From assembly GCF_019320115.1 (NCBI RefSeq), contig NC_089589.1, positions 19,221,641 through 19,285,640 on the forward strand: 64,000 nucleotides of DNA. Reading direction: 5' to 3'. Below, in pieces: positions 1 to 9,155 of the stretch. The stretch comes from Miscanthus floridulus. Taxonomy: Eukaryota; Streptophyta; Magnoliopsida; Poales; Poaceae. The translations under genes were made by a program, and so were the position numbers. Numbering within the stretch: the stretch's first letter is position 1; every line of letters starts with the position of its first letter. The notes under the pieces were generated by a model, which worked only from the letters and a program-made list of their open reading frames with translations, made no database searches and was not told the DNA's origin.

Positions 1-340
1 CGGCAGTGTTGTCGTAACGATTAGTGTCGGTTGATGTATCAAACCGGTAGTGTTGTCGTAACCATCAGTGTCGGTTCATGGTTCAAGCCGGCAGTGTTGA
101 CCAAACCTACACTGTCGGTTCATCGCTCAAACCGGTAGTGTTGTCGTAACCATCAGTGTCGGTTGATGGATCAAACCGGCAGTGTTGCGTAACCATCAGT
201 GTCGGTTCATGGTTCAAGCCGGCAGTGTTGAGCAAGCCAACACTGTCGGTTTGTTTCTAACTGGCAGTGATGGTTACGACACTAACCGGCAGTGATGGTT
301 ACGACAACACTGCCGCTTTGTTGCTAACCGGCGGTGATGG
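1..340. repeat. CACTA subterminal repeat array, left block
   Basis: The block is built from many short copies, in both orientations, of cores such as CGGCAGTGTTG, ATCAGTGTCGGTT and CCGGCAGTGATGG. Alternating direct and inverted short motifs near an end are typical of CACTA (En/Spm) elements, where the TNPA-type protein binds. No CACTA terminus is visible, so the element continues left of the window. The same core recurs at 5805-5936, 7455-7556, 10512-10634 and 16035-16306. Confidence 0.8.
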
Positions 341-558
341 CCCATTCGTATTTTATTGTTTTATAATTTATTTCAATTTGTATTTTTTCTGGAATCAGGT
401 TTCGCTTTATATACGCTACGTAGACGACATGTCCATCAATATTAAACATTACAAATGTTACGGTTACAATTCAAATATTCTTATCCAGATCTCGATCCCT
501 CAAAATAAAAAAGAAATGTTCTCGGACTTCATAGATTGTGCAATGCTTCTCGAACTTC

Positions 559-3500
559 TTACAATAATCTGGCGAGCCGCTCTGGGCCATACTGGTCCTT
601 GTACTTCACGGATTGTGCAATGGAAAATAGTCCATCTTTTTCCAATACCTCGGCTAAGATGAATTTTGCCAGCTCCGATTGTAGTGCGACGATCTCCATG
701 TCAAGCAGCCTTTCGTGCTTAAATTTCTTGCGCTGTCGTTCAAAAAAGATGATATCCAAAGAGGAACAGTAAATCATTTTGTTGAATTATTAACAAACAT
801 AATTGAAATAGGGATTATACACACCAACTTATCGGCTTCTTCCGATTTTCTGCTGATGTAGCGAAGCATTGCCCACATTACATAAAACCCGCATTCATTG
901 TTTCCCGCCGGCTGTGATAGATACTTCCCCTCCATTTCGACAACCTTGAATGGGACCGGCTTCCCACCGATATATCTTCTTCGGACATTGAGCAACATTA
1001 AAAGGAGAAACATTAGAAAGCGGTATGTGTGATTTGAAAATAATATGTTATTAGGATCGCTTACTAATTCAGCACTGACACCAGTGCATCCAGATGATGA
1101 AATGGTTTTTTTCTTCGAGTCCCACACCTCGAGCAGATTTTCGGCAAGATTAACACAAATGAAGACGAAATGGTTGCTGCAATCACATAATCCTAATTAT
1201 CGAATAATCTTAATAAAAAAAGAAGCATAAAATTAAAAGCCGAGAACACATACTCGCAGTTGTAGGCTAGAAGTATGTGGGTTTTCTTCTTCATCGTGAA
1301 TTCGTCGAAAACAGCAATCAATCTCTGTTTCAGGTCTTCCACATCACATCCATAGAGGCCTAGACATGTCCTCTCATTGACTCGCATGGGGTCCAAGAAG
1401 CCTATGTAATCCCATTTGCTTTTTAGAATGCAAAATTTTGCTATACACCTACATAAAATCATGGGAAGTGCTCAAAAGTTAACAATTTGAGTCTCAAGAG
1501 AGTAGTTAATTGTAATATCATGCGTGTAGGGTACTTACATAGTCCACAGCGTCAACAGTTGAACATCGAGATCACGTTTCTGGTATAGCTGGAACAAGCA
1601 CTCCCACTCGACATCGAACTTCTCTTCTTCAGGATAATTGAAAACATGTGGTGAACGGATAATAACCTCAAAACCAAAGTTGTCCGTCTCTGTTGCTTGA
1701 GCCATGTAATATTCATGTAAATGGCGCATATATGTTGTCAGATTTTTATACTCATGATCGGAAACCAAAATATTGGCCCTTACATACTTCATTGCTGGTG
1801 TTGCCGTCCCTTGTACATCATAATAGATGGTCGCGGCCTCTTCCATGGTTAATCCTGGGTTGTCTTTGATGTACTTCTGTATGTTCCTTAAATCTTTATT
1901 GTGTATTTCTTTGTCTCTTGTTGTAGCGTATTTATTCTGTGTTTGCCTTTCGAATTCGGACTTCAACATAAATGAAGGCAGTGAGGTACAGAGATTGAAG
2001 AAACTAACACAATCTTCCTTCGAGACATGTGCTATAAATTTTTCTTCCATCAAGGAGGTAACGCTGCTAGTGAACGGCCTTTTTCTTTTCTGTTGGTCCA
2101 CTTTGGGAGCATTAGCGACCGAATCCAAGGACCTTTTCTGCGACTGCGAGGATGTCCTTGATCTTGTTTTGGGCTAAGGTGGAGGAGGAGGAGGATGACG
2201 ATGAGAATTCTATTTTCCCGACGCGGATGAAGGAGGAGGAGGAGTCTCTTTTCTTGGGGCTGATGAAGATGGAGTCGGACGAGGAGGAATAGAAGGAGAC
2301 CTCTGTCTTCTCGGGGGTGATGGCTCCAGATGAGGAGGGGAGTGATCTCTGTTTGGAAATGGTGAGTTATCATCGCGGGTGGGCGAAGACTTATAGTCGT
2401 CCTCATCATTAGAGGACAATTGGTGGTCAAGCTTAATGAAGCGCTTGCGCTAGGCCACTTGAGAGCCCTTGTTATGACCAAGTTTCGGCCTGTCTTCCGC
2501 TACGGGGTACTCAATGGGTATCTTGTTATACTTCTTATCAAGTATTCTATCAATGGTGACGTGAGCGTACCCCAGTGGAATTGGGCGGCCATTAATTGTC
2601 CTGTCTCCCACAGGCCAGGCCTGGCCGAGCGCCACCTTGTCCTTTGTCCATTCCTGACGGATGTACAACCTGACATTGATGGGTTCAGTGATGTCGTCCA
2701 CCGGATGAGGCACATTCACCTCTTCTTTGTCGAGCGGGGTCGGTCCGCAGCTGTTGCGACCCCTAAACTGTGGGCTAAAGGTAGTAGGAGTAGGGTTTTG
2801 TGGTACTGCTGACCCCTTGGACAGCAAAATTTGCTCGACTCGCGCTTCAACGGTCGCCTCAATCCATACTTCCATTTTGTCTTCCATCTCTTTTAGTCTC
2901 CTCAAATACTCTGCCTCATGTTCCTCTCTACCCCTCGAGTGGCTCCGGTAAGTGTTAGATTCTTGGGGGAATGCTAGTTTCCAAGGAACAACACCGGTTC
3001 CTCTAGTGCGACCACGGTGCTCCTTGGTTCTGAGTGCTGGGGTGAGCACACCTTTCTCCGTATTAGAAGTGCGAGTCCCTTGCCTCACCTCCTTAGTTAC
3101 CTGAGAGATCCTCTATATGAGTTCGCTCATGGGTTGATTTGAGGAGCTAAAGCTCCCGTCCTCGGCGTGCCGTACATTCCTCCCCATACAGTATATTACC
3201 GATCTGGGCTCCCAATCGATGGTCTCAACCTGAACACCTTCCTCAGCAAGGCGATCCATCTTTTGAAGTTCTGCTTTAAATTCTAGCATCTTTTTGGCGT
3301 AGCCACGAGAGCCGAGATGATGAGGATTCGTCGCTTTCTGCGAATTCTCCTTATTCTTCCCGCTCAGTTCTAAGTACTCCTCGGATAACTTGTATTCCTT
3401 GAAAGCCTGCCAGAAGTCCTTCTGCTTGCTAAACTGTCCACCATCGAAATCTGGCTCTTTATTTTGGAGGACAAAATTCTTGTACATTGTCCCCTTGAAA

Positions 3501-4144
3501 TTCTTGAAGCATGTCCCCATGATTTCTTTTGTTTTTTTCTTGACTAACTCCCTGTCATACTCGGCTGGGAAAGTGAAATACTCTGGGATCTTGACATCCC
3601 ATATGTAATTCTTCTCACTTTCGAGAACCCTCCACCGGTCATCATCTTTCCCAATCCACTTCCTGTACTTAATCGGGATGAAGTCCCTAACAAGTAACCC
3701 GAGGATAGTCTTGTATTTGGTAAAAGCTATAGGCGGTGAGAGTGGATCCCTGAATTCATCGAACTCAGTAATGTGCCAGTGTGCATTCCTACCAACAGGA
3801 ATCTTTGACACGCCTCGCTTGGATCTAGCCTTCCTGCTACCCGAACCCTCTGGCTCCTCGGCCGGCGGAGGCTCCTACTAGAGACACCAAGTAAGCTATG
3901 ACCCTCTCAATTGATTAGTGTGTGTGGCTACATAGTGACATGATACCAAAGTTACCTGGCCATCTTGGTCATTTTGACCCAGATCGAGCAGGCCGGATGG
4001 GGTCCATGGCTGCTCATTCTCACCGACCTGATTGACACCGTCACCGTTTGTCAGATCATGAGGCTCTCCCATCCCAGCGATATCAGCCGCTTTTTGTTGC
4101 CGATCAGTTCTTCGGCGACGGGGTAACAGGCGACGATGAGTCAT
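559..4144 (-). pseudogene. CACTA transposase_24 (Ptta/En/Spm) plus Ulp1-like protease gene, degraded
   Basis: The likely start is the ATG at 4142-4144 (MTHRRLLPRRRR). Exon 1 (3956-4144) ends in a GTAACT donor and joins in phase to a long exon (1539-3874) after a TAGTAG acceptor. The exon contains a transposase_24-like domain, a basic and coiled region, a proline-rich linker, and a segment with EWECLFQLYQKRDLD typical of CACTA second-gene proteins. Exon 3 (1254-1448) and later exons give the C-terminal cysteine protease. The long exon stays in one frame for 2.3 kb but carries four in-frame TAG codons at 3113, 2450, 2210 and 2174. The last exon ends near 559. These proteins are thought to assist transposition, and the Ulp1 role is unknown. 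The splice junction near 1000-1065 is unresolved. Confidence 0.8.
774..1448 (-). other. Ulp1/SUMO-protease-like catalytic region
   Basis: Part of the gene above. The exon at 1254-1448 encodes YIGFLDPMRVNE and ends at a perfect GTATGT donor. The next exon starts at 1176 after TTGCAG and supplies the catalytic His in NHFVFICV. The Asp follows in VWDSKKK, and the Gln and Cys lie in SQPAGNNECGFYV at about 880-910. All four expected C48-family residues are therefore present although the upstream coding exon is interrupted. The final helix-rich exon (about 600-760) has the usual ELAKFILAEVLEKDG tail. Confidence 0.75.
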
Positions 4145-4348
4145 GGCTGTGACACGATCGTGGTTAGTTTTGGCCGTGGACAACTACTAATAGCATATGT
4201 TCATATATATATAATATGTTTAATGCAAAGTCTAATAATAAGTCCACATACAACAAAGTCAAATAATAGCATATGTTCACCTAGAACAAATTCATTGTTT
4301 GATTGACCACATACAACAAAGTCCACCTACTGTTCTATGAAACTAAGC

Positions 4349-4699
4349 CTACATCAACTTCCAAATAAGAAAAGCGATGACCATAGCCATAAATAAAAGC
4401 ATGACAACTTTCCAAGACCAAGGAGCAATTCTCCTAATCTTCACATCTCCGGCGGGTGGCTTCTCTTCATTCTCCAGTGCCAGCAGATGGCCATGGTTTG
4501 CATTCATTGGACCATAGTAGGCCGGTTGCCCATGGTTGGCAAGGTAGGCTAGATGACTATAGTAGGCCCTCAAAGCTTCAGCTTCTGTGTTGTATTTTTT
4601 ATGCAAATTACCAGGGTAGCGATTGACTTGAGCATAGCAATCTTCCCAGGTTCGATAAATCCCAGGCATGTGACCAACATGCACTACATACCATGCCAT
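4349..4699 (-). CDS. Small membrane protein with RNase H1 N-terminal (viroplasmin-like) domain
   Basis: The intact 116-residue frame starts at ATG 4697-4699, just after a TATAG acceptor-like site. Residues 3-50 (WYVVHVGHMPGIYRTWEDC and HKKYNTEAEALRAYY) match the RNase H1 N-terminal fold, also called the caulimovirus viroplasmin domain, which binds RNA/DNA hybrids or dsRNA in RNase H1. No RNase H catalytic domain follows. The last about 22 residues (WSWKVVMLLFMAMVIAFLIW) form a likely C-terminal transmembrane anchor. It lies between the CACTA transposase gene and the promoter-like site at 5788, on the same strand. It is either a separate gene or an exon of the same transcription unit. Its function in the transposon is not known to me. 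Confidence 0.65.
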   Translation of the reverse strand: MAWYVVHVGHMPGIYRTWEDCYAQVNRYPGNLHKKYNTEAEALRAYYSHLAYLANHGQPAYYGPMNANHGHLLALENEEKPPAGDVKIRRIAPWSWKVVMLLFMAMVIAFLIWKLM

Positions 4700-5451
4700 G
4701 GTTGCCTATACATTTAAGTAAATTAGGCATGTGGTAAGTGGTAATGGTAACTCACTGAACAAGAGTTATTATTCAAGTTATATGGCCAAACTAAATTTAT
4801 TTAATGTTCTTTATCCTTGACATTCCATCAAAATCAATTGACACTCTACCTATAGCGATTATACCTGTACACATTTGACAAGAATCCATCATTGCTTAAG
4901 CAAGAGCAGAAATTCTTATCTAACTCTTACACAAACAGAACACTCCCTACCGTCTCAAATAAGACGTCCATAGTCATTAACGTGTACCTTTGACTGCTAG
5001 TTTCCATTGCTTGCAATAATTACAAAGTACAGAGATATCATAACATTATGCAACTACTATTCGAGATAGATATGCTCATATCATTGTCACATATTCAATC
5101 TAACTATGTCAAGAGGTGTTGATGATCAATGTTTAAATACTTAGACTGCACACAGCGCAAAAGGTCACTTAGCTATGACTCGAGGGAATAACTTGTTGCG
5201 ACAACATGCAAATAACACCAATGGTTCTTAAACAGTTTAGGGCCATGATTACTAGGTCCTCAACAAGGTAGCATAATCTTTTCAGGGAAAAACTAACTGG
5301 TTTATGTAGCAGCATGTACATATAAGGATAGCTAAACCAAGGAGTAACAACATGTAACTCAATCGAATAGGAATCGGCTACTATTAGAAAGACAACAACC
5401 GTGGGGCATTTCATCTAACACTTAGCGGGCAGTGAGCCACGCACTCACCAT

Positions 5452-5760
5452 GGGGGTGGGAAAGCAGCTGTCCGTGCGCGCTCCTGAAGGCCTCGGTGGT
5501 GCTCCGGCGTCGGGCGGTGGACGGCGTGGGGAGTGCTCCGGCGTGGGGTGGTGCATGGGCGTCGGCGTCGAAGAAGAGGAGCACGGGGCTGGGAACGGCG
5601 ACGCGGGGGGCGGTGGATGGTTGCTCTGGCACGGGGCGGTGCACAGGCCTCGGCATCGAAGAAGAGGAGCGTGGGGCTAGGAACGGCAGCGCGGGGGGCG
5701 GTGCACGGGCGTCGACATCGAAGAAGAGGAGCGTGGGGAACGGTTGGCGTGGGGTTGAAA
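5452..5760 (-). other. GC-rich leader exon with imperfect tandem repeats
   Basis: Downstream (on the minus strand) of the TATA box at 5788 lies a GC-rich tract with three imperfect copies of a roughly 60-bp unit around CACGCTCCTCTTCTTCGA. It is open in one minus frame (5411-5656) and ends at a good donor, ATG followed by GTGAGT, at about 5452. I read it as the 5' exon of the minus-strand CACTA transcript. Whether it is coding or an untranslated leader is not clear. Confidence 0.4.
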
Positions 5761-5787
5761 TTTGGATAATTTCAACCCGCGGTGGCC

Positions 5788-5794
5788 TTTTATA
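5788..5794 (-). promoter_or_regulatory. TATA box of a CACTA minus-strand gene
   Basis: On the minus strand the sequence is TATAAAA followed by GGCC. It lies 11 bp inside the subterminal repeat block at 5805-5936 and upstream of the GC-rich leader. The same arrangement occurs at 10493 and 16019. Confidence 0.55.
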
Positions 5795-5804
5795 CCAGAC
5801 CTCA

Positions 5805-5936
5805 TCACTGTCGGTTCTTATTAGAAATCAACAGTGATGGGGGTACATCACTGCCGGTTGTAAGTAGGAACCGACAGTGATGGTGGTACATCACTGCCGG
5901 GCCGTTGTTTAAACCGGCAGTGATTTCTGTGTAGCG
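5805..5936. repeat. CACTA subterminal repeats ending in a degenerate terminus
   Basis: There are five or six copies of ATCACTGTCGGTT and ACCGACAGTGATGG in alternating orientation. The block ends with CCGGCAGTGATTTCTGTGTAGCG, which resembles the true terminus at 16306 (AATCTGGCGTAGTG). A T-to-C change would explain TAGCG in place of TAGTG. Confidence 0.7.
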
Positions 5937-5960
5937 GTTACAGCATAAGTAACTTATCTT

Positions 5961-6113
5961 TTCCACTTCTTTCGAATACCTCCTACTGGCTCAACGCTTA
6001 AAACCCCGCAACTTAGCCCTCGATACCCGTGTTCGAATCCCGGGCGGCCCAATTTTTTTGGTTTAATTTTATAATTTATTAAGTGGTCTAAAGGTAAAAA
6101 AGATAAAATAAAT
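5961..6113 (+). repeat. About 153-bp direct repeat, copy 1 (partner 7193-7345)
   Basis: This unit begins TTCCACTTCTTTCGAATACC and ends in AAATAAAT. It recurs with only a few mismatches at 7193-7345. Each copy contains a tRNA-like Pol III unit, and the pair flanks the charged-protein ORF at 6604-7050. The ends are not TG...CA, so they are not ordinary LTRs. Confidence 0.8.
5979..6059 (+). ncRNA. tRNA-like Pol III unit 1
   Basis: The A box is TGGCTCAACGC at 5987-5997. The B box is GTTCGAATCC at 6031-6040, preceded by CCCGT and followed by CCGGG, close to a T arm. A T7 run at 6053-6059 would terminate Pol III. The acceptor stem does not pair, so this is tRNA-derived rather than a functional tRNA. 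Confidence 0.5.
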
Positions 6114-6114
6114 G

Positions 6115-6186
6115 TTTTGCATCCCTGAATCGAACCGAAGCCTACAAGTTCCAGAGCAACGGACAAACCATTGAGCTATCACTTGA
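6115..6186 (-). ncRNA. tRNA-like Pol III unit 2
   Basis: Read on the minus strand, the A box TAGCTCAATGG fits the consensus and the B box GGTTCGATTC is near perfect. The T stem pairs four of five positions if G-T is allowed. The acceptor ends do not pair. A T run lies further downstream on the minus strand, near 6098-6103. Confidence 0.5.
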
Positions 6187-6463
6187 TTTCGAAAAGTTTG
6201 AATGAATTTATTCCTTTGAGTGATTATCTGTCCCTGCTTTGCGCGTAGGCCCTTCAACTCCCTGGCCACGCTGGTCGCGCGGTTCCCATGAAGAGCCGCG
6301 GTCCTTAGACTGGTCGCGGCCCTTCAGTTCCCTATAAAGAGGCGCCGCGTTTACCCAGGAGTCCATCGGCTGCTCGTGCCGGTTCCCAACGCAGGCGCGC
6401 TCCGTCTTCCGAGGGGTGCGAGTTATTGCACCGTGATCAGTTCCACCCACGCCGACATGCCCA

Positions 6464-6470
6464 TATATAA
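6464..6470 (+). promoter_or_regulatory. TATA box upstream of charged-protein ORF
   Basis: TATATAA lies in a GC-rich setting, about 135 bp before the ATG at 6604. It could drive the plus-strand ORF. A competing short upstream ATG at about 6580 opens a 24-codon frame. Confidence 0.4.
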
Positions 6471-6603
6471 GCCAGGCCCCCATGCACAAGTCGGCCACCA
6501 TTGCACCACCGTGCATCAAGAAAGCAAAGCACCCTTCCCACGCACACCTCGCCCCAGCCCTCGACGTACCCACCGCCACAATGCCTCGCCGCTTGAAGAC
6601 AAC

Positions 6604-7050
6604 ATGGGCGATGCTGAACCCATCGTCCTCACGTCGCCCCCGATGCCTCCACTGACGCCATCATCGTCCTCCGAATCGGACCTTGAGGTGAACCTTGAGG
6701 ATGATCCGGACCGTGAGACCACATCGGAGGAGGAACCGGAACCTCTTCCGGTGGAGGAGGTCATCTTCAGCTCGTTGGAGATGGCTCGGAAGGAGGAGGA
6801 GGACCGGCACCTCCACGCCATCACACAGAAGGAGACCAATGACTGCATCCTGAAGCACGTCGTCGAGATCTCCAAGGAGGAGGAGCGCCGCCACGAGGAG
6901 GAGGAGCGCCGCCGCCAGGAGGAGCAGACCGAGCGGCGTCTCGCGATGGACGCGGAATGGCGCCGGCGCAGGGCTGAGCGAAAGAAGCGCGAAGAGGAGC
7001 ACAATCGGCAGCAAGGGGACGACGCATGCGGCAGCACCGGCAGTAATTAG
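6604..7050 (+). CDS. Hypothetical charged coiled-coil protein in CACTA DNA
   Basis: I choose the ATG at 6604 (MGDAEPIVLTSPPM) because the in-frame upstream part from 6376 looks non-coding and a TATA box lies at 6464. The 148-residue product has a Pro/Ser-rich start, an acidic stretch (DLEVNLEDDPD, EEEPEP) and then a long Glu/Arg-rich segment (EISKEEERRHEEEERRRQEE onward) predicted to be helical or coiled coil. No catalytic motif is visible. It lies between two 153-bp direct repeats with tRNA-like units. I do not recognise the family. It may be a captured host fragment or a CACTA accessory protein. Confidence 0.4.
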   Translation: MGDAEPIVLTSPPMPPLTPSSSSESDLEVNLEDDPDRETTSEEEPEPLPVEEVIFSSLEMARKEEEDRHLHAITQKETNDCILKHVVEISKEEERRHEEEERRRQEEQTERRLAMDAEWRRRRAERKKREEEHNRQQGDDACGSTGSN

Positions 7051-7192
7051 TAGCACTAGTGATTAATCTATGTCTTAGGTCGATGTAATAATTCACTGGT
7101 GCTGAAAAAAACCATGTCGTCGAATCCTTTGTTTGATCATCACCACCTTGGGTTGATATTTGCATTGCATGACCTTGTTTTATTTGCTTACA

Positions 7193-7345
7193 TTCCACTT
7201 CTTTCGAATACCTCCTACTGGCTCAACGGTTAAGACCCCGCAACTTAGCCCTCGATACCCGTGTTCGAATCCCGGGCGGCCCAATTTTTTTGGTTTAATT
7301 TTATAATTTATTAAGCGGTCTAAAGGTCAAAAATATAAAATAAAT
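7193..7345 (+). repeat. About 153-bp direct repeat, copy 2
   Basis: Near-identical to 5961-6113, with differences such as AACGG for AACGC and AAGCGG for AAGTGG. The spacing between copies is 1232 bp. Confidence 0.8.
7211..7291 (+). ncRNA. tRNA-like Pol III unit 3
   Basis: The A box TGGCTCAACGG (7219-7229) fits the Pol III consensus. The B box GTTCGAATCC lies at 7263-7272. A T7 run at 7285-7291 follows directly. It is a copy of unit 1 with a better A box. Confidence 0.55.
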
Positions 7346-7360
7346 AAATCTTAGCACACA

Positions 7361-7445
7361 TCCTATACTAGCGCAACGGTTAAGTGTCTGAACTCTGTAG
7401 CCCGAGACCCGAGCTCAAACCCGAGAGCTGGCACAATATTTTTTT
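7361..7445 (+). ncRNA. tRNA-like Pol III unit 4
   Basis: The A box TAGCGCAACGG (7369-7379) fits well. The B box is weaker, GAGCTCAAACCC at 7411-7422. A T7 run at 7439-7445 follows. Its sequence differs from units 1 and 3, so it is not simply another copy of them. Confidence 0.45.
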
Positions 7446-7454
7446 AATTTTTTA

Positions 7455-7556
7455 TATATCATTGCCGATTTTCAAAATAAACCGACAGTGATAACAAGCA
7501 TCACTGTAGGTTTTTTCTCATCACTGTCGGTTTTTTGAAACCGACAGTGATGTTTA
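7455..7556. repeat. Internal subterminal-type repeats
   Basis: Copies of ACCGACAGTGAT and TCACTGTCGG in opposite orientations, followed by a TA-rich run. The sequence matches the CACTA subterminal motif but no CACTA terminus is next to it. Confidence 0.6.
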
Positions 7557-7617
7557 TATATATATATATTAAAAAATCTTTTATGTACTGAATAAATAGA
7601 AGCATATGTATTCCTTT

Positions 7618-9030
7618 GTCGAAATGGCTTGAATTTTTTTTGGCAAGCTTGTGCACCCAAATTAAGATCCCACACATGATCTTAGGTTTTTCTAATCATT
7701 TTTTTTATTAATTATATTTTTCTGTGTGCAGAATGAGACAAAAGAGGGTGAATTTCATCTTGGACCCAATAGATTTTTTCATCACCTCCACAAAATTCTT
7801 ATCCCTAGGGCACATTAGATCCTGTGTAAAAGTTTGGCGTCATTCCGGATCTTTTTGTGGGTAGACTCAGTTCAACCTATAATTAAATAGTCTCGTTGCG
7901 CGGAAATTCAATTAAACCTCAGAAAGTAGCAAACCATCTCCGAAAAATCCAAAACCTAGTGTTTCCTTCACACGTGGCATGTGCAAGCCTAAGAAAAAGT
8001 TTGAGACCAATACAACACCGGAATGCATATGAACCACAGAAACCTTGGTAACATATGTGTATAGTCATGGTTCGATGAAAGGGCATATGTACCTCTGTGA
8101 AGCATGTATACTCCGCCTATGTCGAAATGGCTTAAATTTTTTTGGCAAGCTTGTACACCCTAATTAAGATCTCACACAGGATCTTAGTTTTTTCTAATCA
8201 TTTTTTATTAATTATATTTTTCTCTGTGCCGAATGAGACAAAAGAGGGTGAATTTCATCTTGGACCCAATAGATTTTTTCATCCACCTCCACAAAATTCT
8301 TATCCCTAGGGCACATTAGATCCTATGTAAAAGTTTTGCACTATTCCGGATCTTTTCGTGGGTAGACTCAGTTCAACCTATAATTAAACGGTCTCGTCGT
8401 GCGGAAATTCAATTAAACCTAAGAAAGTAGCAAACCATCTCCGGAAAATCCAAAACTTGGTGTTTCCTTCACACATGGCACGTGCAAGCCTAAGAAAAAG
8501 TTTGAGACCAATACAATCCCAGAATGCATATGAACCACAGAAACCTTGATAACCTATGTGTATAGTCATGGTTTGATGAAAGGGCACATATACCTCTGTG
8601 AAGCATGTATACTCCGCCTATGTCAAAATGGCTTAAATTTTTTTTGGCAAGCTTGTACACCCAAATTAAGATCCCACACAGGATCTTAGGTTTTTCTAAT
8701 CATTTTTATTAATTATATATTTCTCTGTGTCGAATGAGACAAAAGAGGGTGAATTTCATCTTGGACCCAATAGATTTTTTTATCCACCTCTACAAAATTC
8801 TTATCCCTAGGGCACATTAGAGCCTGTGTAAAAGTTTGGCACCATTTTGGGTCTTTTCGTGGGTAGACTCAGTTCAACCTATAATTAAACGGCCTCGTCG
8901 CGCGGAAATTCAATTAAACCTCAGAAAGTAGCAAACCATCTTCGAAAAATATCAAACTTGGTGTTTCCTTCACACGTGGCACGTGCAAGCCTGAGAATAA
9001 TTTTGAGACCAATACGACACCAGAATGTAT
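7618..9030. repeat. About 502-bp tandem repeat, 2.8 copies
   Basis: The unit starts at GTCGAAATGGCTT and returns at 8121 and 8622, giving periods of 503 and 501 bp. The third copy breaks off near 9030. Copies differ by scattered substitutions and small indels. No open frame is conserved across the units. Each contains GGACCCAATAGATTTTTTCA and a CCTAGGGCACATTAGA segment. I do not recognise the family. Confidence 0.85.
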
Positions 9031-9155
9031 ATTTCTAATTGCCCAACAAATGTTACACGAATTACATGCATGACAATAATTAAACACACAAAGCCGTACA
9101 TATTAAAATTAGAACCCAATTAAACTATGACCTTAAAAACCTAGCTAAATAAACA

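Larger units (their letters stand above)
1..5936 (-). mobile_element. CACTA element, partial (left end outside window)
   Basis: This stretch begins with subterminal repeats, carries minus-strand CACTA genes (transposase_24 plus Ulp1, and a viroplasmin-domain protein) and ends with another subterminal array. The array stops in TAGCG at 5932-5936, one base from the expected CACTA terminus TAGTG. I infer a degenerate right end there. The alternative is that 1-16306 is one large CACTA element and 5936 is internal. The missing left end prevents a target-duplication test. Confidence 0.6.

Noticed and set aside
1..340. CRISPR-like array
   Set aside because: The repeats are short, occur in both orientations and have no uniform spacers; they are CACTA subterminal repeats in a plant genome.
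5979..6059. True tRNA gene
   Set aside because: A and B boxes are present but the acceptor stem does not pair and no clear anticodon arm is formed; kept only as a tRNA-like unit.
6516..7056. Long minus-strand frames opposite the charged-protein ORF
   Set aside because: They are mirror frames of a GAG/CGC-rich coding stretch and have no promoter or domain.
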